64,000 nt of DNA from Cardinalis cardinalis. Lineage: Eukaryota; Chordata; Aves; Passeriformes; Cardinalidae. The notes beneath the pieces are model-generated. The model was not told the origin of the DNA and did not search any database. It saw only the letters and a program-made list of their open reading frames with translations. Positions 34,601 through 46,600 of this stretch are shown here, piece after piece; position 1 is the stretch's first letter, and each line of letters opens with the position of its first letter. The stretch is taken from NCBI GenBank assembly GCA_014549065.1, contig JACDOX010000221.1:50871-114870 (forward strand). The letters are read 5' to 3'. Both the position numbers and the translations under genes were made by a program.

Positions 34601-37600
34601 GAGGCTCCCCTGGCCCAGCCTGAGGCCGTTCCCTCTGCTCCTGTCCCTGTTCCCTGGAGCACAGCCCGACCCCCCCGGCTGTCCCCTCCTGTCAGGAGCT
34701 GTGCAGAGCCACAAGGGCCCCCTGAGCCTCCTTTGCTCCAGGCTGAGCCCCTTCCCAGCTCCCTCAGCTGCTCCTGGGGCTCCAGACCCTTCAACCACCA
34801 TGTTGCATCATCCTGCACCCTTGAGCATCCCTGGATGGGAACCTCTGGAATCAGCACCTCGTTAGGATGCCAGCACATCTGTAATTCCTGTGCTGTGGCA
34901 GTGATCAATCCTGGCTGTCTGAGCTCTTTGCTGCATGATAAACTTTGTTTATTTTTGAAAGAGCCCTTAGGATGCCATCCCAGGGTGGCTGCAGAGAGTT
35001 TTCATTGCAGTGCCTGGTGCCAGTGAGCTGTTTCATCAAGAGCCTTGTTCTCCTGAGCAGCATAGAGAGCCCACCCTGGGCTGTCAGGAGTGTGTGGGAT
35101 GCACTGATCCCGCTGCTGCTCTGCTGCTCACTCTTACACCCATTTCCCTCTTCTGTTGTTGTTAGTGGCAGACATGATCATGAAAAGTTTAAAGAAAAAC
35201 TTCCATGTTGTGTCTGAGAAGGCCAGAGAACCTATTTTTATGAAAGACCCAGACTTTAATGCAGCACTGTAAAGCCATTTCACAAAATAAATAGCAGCTC
35301 TGTGTGCTTAGATGGGCTCACACTATTTTTAGCTTAAGCAGGAATTGAATGTAAAGTCTTCTAATAAATTGAGCTGAGATTGGTTCCAGGCAGTGGCTTT
35401 GCCTCAGGTTCACACCAGTGTGTGAGAGCCTTCAGGAGCCTTTGTGGGGATTTGTATCACAGGAAAGCAGGAGCAGGGCTGGCAGGATCAGTATTAAGTG
35501 GAGTTTCATAGAGGTATCTCAGATGGAGGAGATTGGGTTCTGTCAAATTCCAGAAAAAACAGAAACCCTGTGTGTTTTAGGAAGAGTCTGTTTGCCTTAG
35601 GAAAAGCCAAATATAACTTGCTCTCCTGAATTTGTGAATCTCCTGAAGTCTCTCTCATTTGAAGAATGGGTAGAATCAACACCATTTTCCATGTCATTTA
35701 ATCTTCCACCTGTACAGCCAGTCAGGGATTAGCTGTAGATTTTTCCCTGCTGCTCCTTTCTGTTGGATCACCAGGACACTCCAGGAGAAGGAAGGCAGAT
35801 TGAAGGCTGCTGTGTTANATATTTCAGCTTTTCTCTTGAGAGGAGTAAAGTTTCTTTCTCATTTATTATTATTTAACTGAGCTAATGGAAGACAGCCCTT
35901 TCTGCAAGCAGCCTGCATGATAAATAGGAGTTGAATCCTGTTGGGAAAGCTGCTGTGGCTGTGCTGGGAAGGGAAGTGCAGCATCCTGCTGGAGCCACTG
36001 CTGGCTGTGAAGGAGGGCTTATAAGGTCAGGGCATTTATTTAATTTAGTGCTGCAAGAAATACTCTGCCAGATAAATGAAAAGAATGGAGTGTTCAGTAG
36101 GACAGCCTTGAAATGGATCCTTGTTGCTCCTGAGTGAGCTTTTCCAGGAACACTTTCTGCAGCTCAAGAGGCTTCACCCGCTCTTCATGGGCTGAGGCTG
36201 AAAAGCTGCAGGAGAGCACATTGTTGTGCTGGGATCTGCCAGAGAAGGGACTGAGGAGCTTAAAGTTCTTTCTCCTCTAACACTCCAGTAGTTTGACCTC
36301 CTAAATGCAGTCTGTCTGCAGGGGCGCATGTAAAGAGTCACAATTTATAGGGAGCTGGGAATTTCTTGGGGCAGGTGGCACTGGTGTCCCTCAGCCCTGC
36401 TGAGGGCATTGCTGGACTTGGAACTCCAGTCACAGGTGGCTGAAAGGGAGCAGATCCACAGCTGCCCTCAGTTGGGCTCCAGATGGGGAATTTTAACTCT
36501 GCTGGTCTGTGTTTGTCTGTGTGTGTGTGCCCTCAGTTTGGTTCCAGCAGGGTTTTTAGCTCTCCTGTGGGGTGCGAGTGTTTCCCTGCCCTCAGTTTGG
36601 CTCCAGATGGAGAATTTTCACTTTCTTGGTGTGTGTTTGTGGGTGTGGGTGTGTGTGTGTGCCCTCAGTTTGGCTCCACATGGGTTTTTAGCTCTCCTGA
36701 GGGTGTGTGTGTTCCCCTACCCTCTGTCTGGCCCCAGCTGGGTTTTTAACAGTGTCTGTGTGTTTCCCTGCCCTCAGTTGTGTTTTTAACGCTCCCTGTG
36801 TGTTTCCCTGCCCTCAGTTGNNNNNNNNNNNNNNNNNNNNNNNNNNNNNNNNNNNNNNNNNNNNNNNNNNNNNNNNNNNNNNNNNNNNNNNNNNNNNNNN
36901 NNNNNNNNNNNNNNNNNNNNNNNNNNNNNNNNNNNNNNNNNNNNNNNNNNNNNNNNNNNNNNNNNNNNNNNNNNNNNNNNNNNNNNNNNNNNNNNNNNNN
37001 NNNNNNNNNNNNNNNNNNNNNNNNNNNNNNNNNNNNNNNNNNNNNNNNNNNNNNNNNNNNNNNNNNNNNNNNNNNNNNNNNNNNNNNNNNNNNNNNNNNN
37101 NNNNNNNNNNNNNNNNNNNNNNNNNNNNNNNNNNNNNNNNNNNNNNNNNNNNNNNNNNNNNNNNNNGTTTTTAACGCTCCCTGTGTGTTTCCCTGCCCTC
37201 AGTTGGGTTTTTAACGCTCCCTGTGTGTTTCCCTGCCCTCAGTTGGGTTTTTAACAGTGTCTGTGTGTTTCCCTGCCCTCAGTTGGGTTTTTAACAGTGT
37301 CTGTGTGTTTCCCTGCCCTCAGTTGGGTTTTTAACGCTCCCTGTGTGTTTCCCTGCCCTCAGTTGGGTTTTTAACGCTCCCTGTGTGTTTCCCTGCCCTC
37401 AGTCGATGCTGCGGGGCCGCGGGGGCTGCTACAAGCACACCTTCTATGGCATCGAGAGCCACCGCTGCATGGAGGCCACCCCCAGCCTGGCCTGTGCCAA
37501 CAAGTGTGTCTTCTGCTGGAGGTAAGGCACCCCTGGGCTCTGGCCAGGGTGGGGGCTCTGTGGGACACAGCCAGCTGTGCTCTGGGGGGCGNGGGCTGGG

Positions 37601-40600
37601 TGTGCTGTGTGACCCCCCCCGAGGTGCTGAGCAATGGCAGCATCTTTGGAAATTGGACCATTTTCCATATTTAAAATACCTGCACCCCCACCAATTCCCC
37701 TGCTCTAAACAAGTGAAAAGTGATCACTCAGTAACTGTTGCCTTCCTAAAACAGCAGCTGATAAATCCCAGAAGCACTGGGATAGGAAGAGCCATCCAGG
37801 ATCACCCAGTCCAAACTGTGCCTGATCCCCACCTTGCCCCCAGCCCAGAGCTCTGAGTGCCACCTCCAGGGGTGGGGACTCCAAACCTCCCTGGGTAGCC
37901 CCTGGCAGTGCTGAGCCCCCTTTCCGTGGGGAAATTCCTGCTGATGTCCACCCTGAGGCTCCCCTGGCCCAGCCTGAGGCTGTTCTGTCTCCTCCTGTCA
38001 GGGAGTTGTGCAGAGCCACAAGGTCCCCCTTGAGCCTCTTCTCCAGGCAGGACAACCTGTCCTCAACTCAATGACTTCCCATTGGTCAGGAAAGTCTCCC
38101 CTTCCCTCAGAGAAGTGACTTTGTGGTGAATTCCTGGAGAAAAGGAGCTGTGCTGGATCTGAGCTCCTCAAGCACTACTCACTCACTCTTGCCTGGGCTT
38201 CCAAGGGAGGTGTGTGCCAGGCTGGGGGAGTGCAGGGTGGGACTGGGAGGAGAGGCTGAGGTTCAGCAGAAATGCCAGCAGTGACGTGAGAGCGCCTGCA
38301 GTGGGAGGACAGGGAGGTTTTGCTTTGAGCTCTTTTGTTTTCCACCCTGCTAAATCATCCCATGGGAGCTGTACTTCCTCTGGGACTTAAACCTTACCCC
38401 AGGCTGCCAATAACACCCATTCCATCCCCAGCCTGGGGGATGGTGGTCCAGCATCCCAGTGAGTATTCCCTGAGCAGCCTGAGCCAGTGGCAGCTGTCCC
38501 TGCCATGGCAGGGGGTGGAATGATGTGGGCCTGAAGGTCCCTTCCCACCCAAACCATTCTGAGATTCTGTGGTAATATTTCCATGCAAAACCAGCCAAAT
38601 TCCTCTCTCTGAGGGCCCCTTTCTGTCTTTCATAGTCCTCGGGTTTTAATAGTGCAGGTATTTCATGAGGGCATTTAAAGGGCTTGGGGACAGCTTGAAG
38701 GCTGTGAGCACTGGACACTGGGCACCCTGTGCAGTTTGCATTTGGGAGTCTGTTCCAAAGGGTTTCCTCATCCTGGGCTTTCCTGGCTGGGAAGGAGGCA
38801 GCAAATGGCACCTTTGATGTGCAGCTTCTGCTTTGCTTCAGAGCAGGGCAGTGTCTGGGAAGGAAAACCTTCTGCTTGTGTCTGGGAAGGAAAACCTTCT
38901 GCTTTTCCACGTGGTGTGCCTGGAGTCCTGCAGTGGGACTGTGCTGGGGGGGCATTGCCCTGCCTGTGCTTGTCCCTCTGTCCCCACACACAAGGTACAT
39001 CCTAAAGAGCAAACAGGATGAGGGGCTTTGTTCCCAGCATTGNTCCACAGAGCATTTCCCAGTTTCTCTTCCAAATACCCTCATTCAGGATTTTTTGGCA
39101 GCAGCCTGGATGAGGAATAGGCTGAATCAGGGAAATCCAGCAGGTGTGAACTGGATAGTGCAGAAGCTGATAAATGAGATAGTACAGATTTATCAATAAT
39201 TGATAAATCAGTCCATTAGTGTAGAGACACGGAGAAAGTGGCACTGTTCCCTGTGTCTCTAACTCATCATCCTGTCACTGTCACCTGTCACTTCAGAGGG
39301 GTCTGGCAGCAGCAGCCTGATGACAACGAGTGCTACAGTGCTGACTTTCCCACTGGCTACAACCTGAGTGCAAGGAAACAGCTTCCCAGGGCACTGAGCT
39401 CAGAGCTTGCAGCATTGATTCATTTATTTCCCTGCTCTGGGTGAGGTGGTGGCAGGTGTTGGACTCTCCCACATGGAATGCAGCTGGCTGTCTTCAGCCT
39501 CCCCTGGAAACTGGAAGGTTTAAGTTGGAAGATTTAAGTCTCAGTTTGAGGCTCATCCCAGGACATTAAGCTTGATATAAACCAGAACTGCTGCTGAAAG
39601 GTTTCTTTTTGGTGATTTTTCCAGCTCCCGTGCCTGGGCTGCTGCAGCCTTCACGTGGCTGTGGGAGGCATCTTCCCTCCCTCCTTGCCACACCCAATCC
39701 CTGCTGATCCTGTGCCACCCCAGCGCCCAAACCCTGCAGTCAGGCCTGTCTGTGCTTCTTGTTTTACCCCCCACACCTTGCAGGTTGTTCAGTGTATGAC
39801 ACTGAGGTGGAACTGCAGGCCCTGATGGCTGGGCAGGATGAACAAGGCAGCTCCCGAGCAGCAGGTGCCATCTGTGCAGACATGTGAAATCCCAGTTTTG
39901 ATCTGCTTCTGGCAGAATGTTCCTCATGCAGGTTTTGTGCTGGGCTCCTTGTGCAGCTCTGCATGCTGTCTTGCAGAAAAGGCTGCTGGGATTCTTTCTT
40001 CTTGATCTCTTCTTTCAGGATTTTGACATTTGTAGATTCTGCCAATGTTTCCAACTCACAACCACCAAGCTCTCCCTGGATGGCTGAAGGAAAGGCCAAG
40101 GAGCCTGTTTATTTTCTCTTCCTCGCTTTGGCAAGAATGCTGCAGTGCAGCTGCTTTCCCTGGGAGCTGGATGTCACTGGAGCTGGCTGGTCCTGACTGA
40201 CACATTTTGGCCCCACACCAGTACTCATGGAATCACACACTGGTTTGGGTTGGGGCCTTAAAGGGCCTCGGTCCAGCTGCTGTGGGCAGGGCACCTCCAC
40301 TAGAGCTCATGGGTGGAGCCAGTATCCAAACATCCTCAGAAAATGAGGGGATTNTGTCAGAGATGTGGCTTCACTCTGCNCTGGATGCTCTTCTTGTCCC
40401 CCTTGTCCCTGGGAGCTGTCACAGCTGCCAGGGCCCCCTGACTGGCTCGTGCCTCCCTGCCTGTCCCCTTCAGAGAGGCTGGCACTGCAGGGCTGTGGGG
40501 CAGCTTTGTGTGGGAACAGGAAAAGCAGACTGGAAGCTGGGCCAGGGCAGGCTCAGGTTGGGTATCAGGGAAAGGTTCTTCCCCCAGAGGGTGCTGGCAC

Positions 40601-43600
40601 TGCCCAGGCTGCCCAGGGAATGGGCACGGCCCCGAGGCTGCCAGAGCTCCAGGAGCTCCCAGGGATGCCCAGGGTGGGATTGTTGGGGTGTCTGTGCAGG
40701 GCCAGGGCTGGACTGGNTGATCCCTGTGGTCCCTTCCAGCCCAGGATATTCTGTGATTCTTCAAGGTGGATTGTTTGGTGTCCCTCAAGGCTGTTCCATC
40801 AAAAGCACTGAGGGGGACACCCCACACCTGAATCACTGCAACATCCCCAGCCATCATCCTGTCCGCCAAGGGAGTCTGTCCCTCTCCATCCCTGCTCCCA
40901 GCTGCTCTCACTGAGGCTATGTCTCTTTAGCTTAATTGCCTAAATGGAAATGTGCAAGTGACCAAATCTTTTAATCAATTAGAGCAAGTGTGGGTTCGGA
41001 GCTCTGTGACACCTCCCTGCAGCACAGGCACCAGGCAGACCTGATTTGATGAGGGTTTTTGGCTCAGTGTCCAAAGCCCAGTCAGTTATTGTGGAGAGAT
41101 GGAACAGCTAAATAAGATTTAAATTAATAGGGTTTATTACTTTTGCATCTGAGGAGGAGGCAAACCAGACAGAGTGAAATATCCTGTGAAGAAATTGGCT
41201 CGTATTTCTTCTGCTGTAACTTTAATGCTTATACCTGTGCATGGAGGTTTCAGGTTTTGGTTCTAGACAGCAACTGAAGTTGTGTTCAGACACTAAATCA
41301 GTGGGTGGCCAAAAGCCAGGCATCACAGTAAGCCCTGCAAAATACAGAGATTAAAAATTAATAAGCTCTCATAGGAGAAGTACTTAAGGTCTTTAAAAAA
41401 TTAAGAAGAAACTGAAAACAGATGAAAACCAAAGCTTCTCCTCAGTAACTAACTTGATTCCAGAGAGTAAATTCCTCAGGCAAATGGGGAGTATTGATAT
41501 CAAAGGAGTGGACACTGCAGGTTTGGAACACCTGGAAGCTGAGCCTGGAAGCTCAGAGAGTCTCTGTGCATGTCCAGCCCCCAGCCCTGGTTCTGCCCAG
41601 CTGCTGCTCTTTTCTCCCTGGGTTTCAGTTTGGTTCTGGTTTTGTTTCCAGAAGAGATCTGTTGTGACCAAGGTTCATCCCTCACATTGGATTCTTCACT
41701 CTTTGTTGAGTTTGGGCCTGTCTGTCTGCCAGGAGCTCCTGAAATGACCAAATAAATGGGGTGGGGGACAGCACGTCAATGTGTCCAGTTCATGCCCCTG
41801 GTAAAAAAAAGTGGTAAAAAAAAGTCTTGGTGCCTTCATGTGCTGCTCTGCCAGCTCTGTCATCTGAAGCATTTCTAGAAGAAAATGTATGGGTTGAAAT
41901 CTCTGATTTTCATTTTGTAGCACTCTGTGATCTCCTCGACTTGGACTTCTTAAAGGTCCTGGGACTTGTTACAATCAGCTCCCAAATTTATGGCCTCAGT
42001 AGTGAATATAAACAGATTATGGGCTGTGAAATGTCCACGCTGGGCCTTGGGTGTCCCTGCAGGGGATGGTGCCAGGTCCAGCAGTCACTGATGAGGGGCA
42101 GTGACTGGGGGCTTTGAAAGTGGATTTGCACATTTTGCCATCCAGGTGAGTTTTGGAATGGTCTGGGAAGCTGTGCTGAGCAGGGCTCAGGGATGGGGTG
42201 GGTGGGCACAGCAAAGGACACTCAGCATCACCTGCCTTTCAGGGGATCCTGCTCTTTAAAAAGGGAGCTGGGATGGAGCTTTTCAGCATGGGGCATCTTC
42301 CATCTTTAGGGTTTCGATTGGAAGAGAATCACAGAGTTATTTTGGTTGGAAAAGCCCTCTGAGATCCTTGAGTCCAGTTATTGCCCCAACACTGCCACAT
42401 CTATGGGGCTTTTAAACCTCTCCACCACTGCCCTCTGACAACCCTTTCCATGAAGAACTTTCCTTTAATATCCAGTCTAAGTCACCCCTGGCACCCTCTG
42501 GTCCTGTCAGCCAATTTATCCAGCCTGCTCCAAAGTGACTTTACCCATCCTAGGGAGAGCATTAAATTCAGGTTCTGTATCTCAGTCCTGGTCTCTGCCC
42601 AGCCTGGGCTGGGCTCCTCCTGTTGCTCTCAGGGGGTGCAGAAGTAAAGGAACAGCCAGGTTTCATTTTGTACAGCAGGAAAATTAAACGTGGTTGGCTT
42701 GTGCATTGGCCGAGTTTTTTTTATGGTCTCCCTTTTTCTCCTCCCATCACTCCAGGGAAAGTCCTTGGGATCTCTTTTGTGTGTCCTTTCCTGGCCGTGG
42801 CTGATGTTTTGTCTTCCCCTTTCTGCTGATGCCCCTGTGGTTTTGTGCTCCTTCTTTTGTTCGCAGCTGGAGGCTCACGAGGCTGCAGAAGAGCAGATTG
42901 ATTTTGTTGTTTTGTCTTTGCTTTTTATTGCTGCAGTTTGCACTTCTGCCTTGATAGAGCTTCCAAAACTGCCGCTTCTCCTGAAGTTCTTTTCCCTTAA
43001 GCTCTTCTCCTCTGGGATCTCCCTGCTGGCTCTCAGGGTTCACTGAGACTGCTTCTTGAACTCTTCTTATTTTTATTCTGCTCCTGCCCTCCCTGGGAAT
43101 GCTGTGCTCTGTCCTCTCATGTCACTGCCACCAGCACTTCCTCACCTCCCTGTTCCCCACCAGGTATCACCCTGGCTCAGTCAATGCTTGCAGTAAATCA
43201 TATTTTATACCTGAGCTGCATCTGCCCTCAGAGCCTCTTAATAACCATTTGCAGAACGCATAAAGCAAAAGCTGATTTATTAAAATAAATCAAGCACCTG
43301 AGGAGGCAGATCACAGCCCTGGGGAAGCTGCTCCTTCACAGGGGTCCCAGAACCTGCCAGGGACACTGGGAATGCTGTCCCAGGCTCTTGGTGGATCAGA
43401 GGTGAGCTGGGGCTGCAGGGAGGCTGGATGGGAGCAGGCTGGGTGGCTGGGGGGGTTCCAGGGCAGCCAGCAGGAGCTCCCTGATTGTTCCCTGCAGTGG
43501 TGAGGCTGTGGCACTGAGGTGCCTCTGAAGGAGCAAACCAAACCTGTTTCACTCCTGGGATCTGCTAAAGTCAAGGTTTTCTGCTCTGTGTGGGTTTGGG

Positions 43601-46600
43601 TGAAATTTCATTTTACTTGTGTTACTTTGGGAAGGAAGGAAGGAATCCCTGACGCAAATTCCTGCTCGGTGCTGGTGTAGCCAGAGATGGGTGGTGGAAG
43701 CTCACAGAGCCTAGGGGCAGTGGGAAGGTGGCTCTGGTTTCTGTCTGTGCTGGGACNGGGGAACAACCTCCTGAACACAAGGCATTACTGCTTTATCCTC
43801 CTCTTGGCAGGGAACCTCCTTTTTACCAAATAAGCAGCTCTGTAGACCTGACCTGGTGTGTTTATTAAACAGTAGGATGTGTTAAAAATGCAGGGCCTGT
43901 TGGACACTAATAGCTGTCCAGGGTGGACCCAGAGCCTATTGATTTCCTGCCAGCTGGCCCTATTAAATATACAAGGTACAAGTTTTGCAGTTAAACATGG
44001 AAGAGTTTTATAAATGCCTTTTATAGCTGACATTCAGAAAACTTTCCATGTTGCCAGATGGGGAAATAAAGGGGAAATTCAAAAAGCTGTTTTGACTTAA
44101 AGGATCCTTGAGGTGGTGAAGTTTGAGAACAGTGTTTGAATCTTTGCTCTTGAGGTGGATGAAGAAATGTTTGGGCCAAAAGCCTGATTTTATTGAGCTT
44201 GAGTTTGTGTTTTAGCACTATCAGACAGTGCAGCTGCAGGTGTTTCTCTCTTGGGGAGTCCCAGGATCCCAGACTGGTTTGGCTTCAAGGGACCTTAAAT
44301 CCTCTCATCCCACCCTGCCATGGCAGGGACACCTCCCACTGTCCCAGGCTGCTCCCAGCCCCAGTGTCCAGCCTGGCCTTGGGCACTGCCAGGGATCCAG
44401 GGGCAGCCCCAGCTGCTCTGGGCACCCTGTGCCAGGGCCTGCCCGCCTTCCCAGGGAGGAATTTTTTTGCTGATGTCCAACCCAAACCTACTCTCTCTTG
44501 GTTTGAATCCCTTTCCCCTTGTGCAGAGGTCATTGGGAGCCTTTTGCTTGTCTCCAGTGAGGGCTGGAGCAGCCTCCTCATCCTGAGGAGGTGCTGCCCT
44601 GTCCCTTCTTCCTCAGTTAAAGGCTGGGAGTCCAGTCCTGATGCCCTGGAGCTGGAAGGCTGAATGCAGCTGGAACCTCCCAGGTGTCCCCAGGGCTGGA
44701 CAGTTTATATGCATTAATTGTTGTAGTGACAATGTTAGTAATAGTGCCTTATGTACTTTACTGTACACAACAAATTATGAACAAGGCCATCAAAGAATTT
44801 TTTTCCATTCGAGGGAGAAATGGATTTGTAGAGAATTCCCAAAGCCTGACAGAAGGCTCACACAGTGTGCATTTGTATGTAAACTTTGAGCTNAGAAATG
44901 CTGACTTAGAAATGCTGTGGAATAGGACAGACATTGCTGAGAGAGAAATGGAACTGGAAACAAGTTTCAAAAGGTGGCCTTGCAAANAAGACCGGATACT
45001 CTGGAGAAATAGAGAAATAGAACTATGAAAGATGCATTGTAGTGGGACCCACAAGGGGTAATTTTAGATTATTGACTTTAAGGCATTTACAGCATGGTGT
45101 GGCAAAAGCTGATAGCCAAGAAACACTGATAGTGTATTGTGATTAGGAATAATTGGCTTCTGATTGTGAGGGTGTGAATTCTAACATCTGTATTGTCTCA
45201 CCCTTCACATGAGACTGAAAATGAAATAAAAGTTTTTAAAACACCTCTCAGTTGCCCATCTCTGGGTTAGAACAAGGCATAATCCAGCATCCAGGGATGG
45301 TGGAGGGGGTGCAGGAAGCAGAGGTCACCTGGCTGCAAAACAGAGTGTCAGGAGTGTATTTTGATGGGCCTTGTTTTCCTGTCCAGAGGTGAGTTAATCC
45401 AAGAGCTTTTGTGAAAGACCCTGCACAATTTGCTGCTCTTAATGAACTCTGTGGGCTGCCAGGGGGAAAACTGAGGGGGCTTTTGAAGCCTATTTTGAGT
45501 TGAAGCAGGAAAAGATGGAGAGAGAACAAGGAGGTGAAAAGACAGAATTTCATTGACTTCCTTAAGATTATATTTAAGGGCTGGATGATCCTCTCATGCT
45601 GATAAGGAAAGAAATGAGGAGGAACTCCATGGGTCTTCCAGGTGCTTGGGTCCATTTACCTGGGTTGGCTTTTGCTGTTTTCCAAGAAAACAAAATGTGG
45701 AGGCAGTGATCCTTTCCAGGCAAGGTTGGCTTCCCACCCCAATGTGACCCAGCAGTTCCTCAGATGGAAGATCTGGTGTTTTCCCCTGCAATCTGCTTGT
45801 GTCAGGGGGATTAAAATATGGGAGATGGCCCAGATCCCCCAGGAATGCATCCCTGGTAGAGGGCAGGCTTCCTGCTCTCTTCAGGGGGTTTGGAGGAGTC
45901 TGCCCTCATCTGTCCTGGTACCAGAGCACCACACAAAGACCGGGGTAGAAACAAATCCTGCCCTCAGGGTGGTGCTTGGTGCCTTTGAAATGAACTAAAA
46001 ATGGCCTGGGACCTCCTTTCTCCAGAGCTTGGTGCAGCTGTGGGCAGAACAGGAGCAGAATCAGTTTCCCTTTCTTTACAGAGGTTTTTGCAGACATTAT
46101 TTTGGCTTAGAAACCTTTCACCTGTGCTTCAAAATATCTGTATAAAGTGTGGTNTTATCCACAAGGCCCATTCCTCCCTCTGGGAGACCAGAGCCTGGAA
46201 GGAGAGGGGTGTAAGAGAGGTGTTCAGAGGTGACATCCAGAGGCTGGGGCAGCAGCAGGAGTTGCTGAGCATCTTTTGCTGCTTCGAATGTTGATGCCAA
46301 AGTCCCCAGGTGGCAGGTGAGTTCTCCAGGTGGGTTCCAGGTGGCAGTGGGTGACTGTCCCCTCTTCCCTCAGACATCACACGAACCCCGTGGGCACCGA
46401 GTGGCGCTGGAGGATGGACCAGCCCGAGCAGATCCTGCAGGAGGCCCTCGAGAAGCACCAGAACATGATCAGGCAGTTCAAAGGTAACTCCTCCTCTGTC
46501 CCACCCCTGGGCTCTTAGGGGATAACCAGCAGTGGCATCTTCACGCAGGNGAGTGTCACAGACACATTTTNTGAAAAATCCTTTCCTTAGGATTTTTCCT

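Larger units (their letters stand above)
37522..46373 (+). other. TYW1 intron between residues 412 and 413 (8.9 kb)
   Basis: Holds CR1 fragments (37762, 38440, 40228, 40530, 42329, 44255), a 27-bp duplication at 38851 and an endogenous retrovirus remnant at 44690-45243. The stretches 38574-40227, 40761-42328, 42611-44254 and 45244-46373 contain nothing further that I recognise. Confidence 0.7.

Noticed and set aside
36707..37214. Open frames of about 150 residues made mostly of X
   Set aside because: They cross the N-run and a minisatellite.
38350..39084. 244-residue minus-strand open frame
   Set aside because: Includes a CR1 tail and a 27-bp duplication, with no domain or splice evidence.
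42690..43046. Hydrophobic 118-residue frame resembling a membrane protein
   Set aside because: T-rich intron sequence naturally encodes Leu/Phe; no family resemblance.
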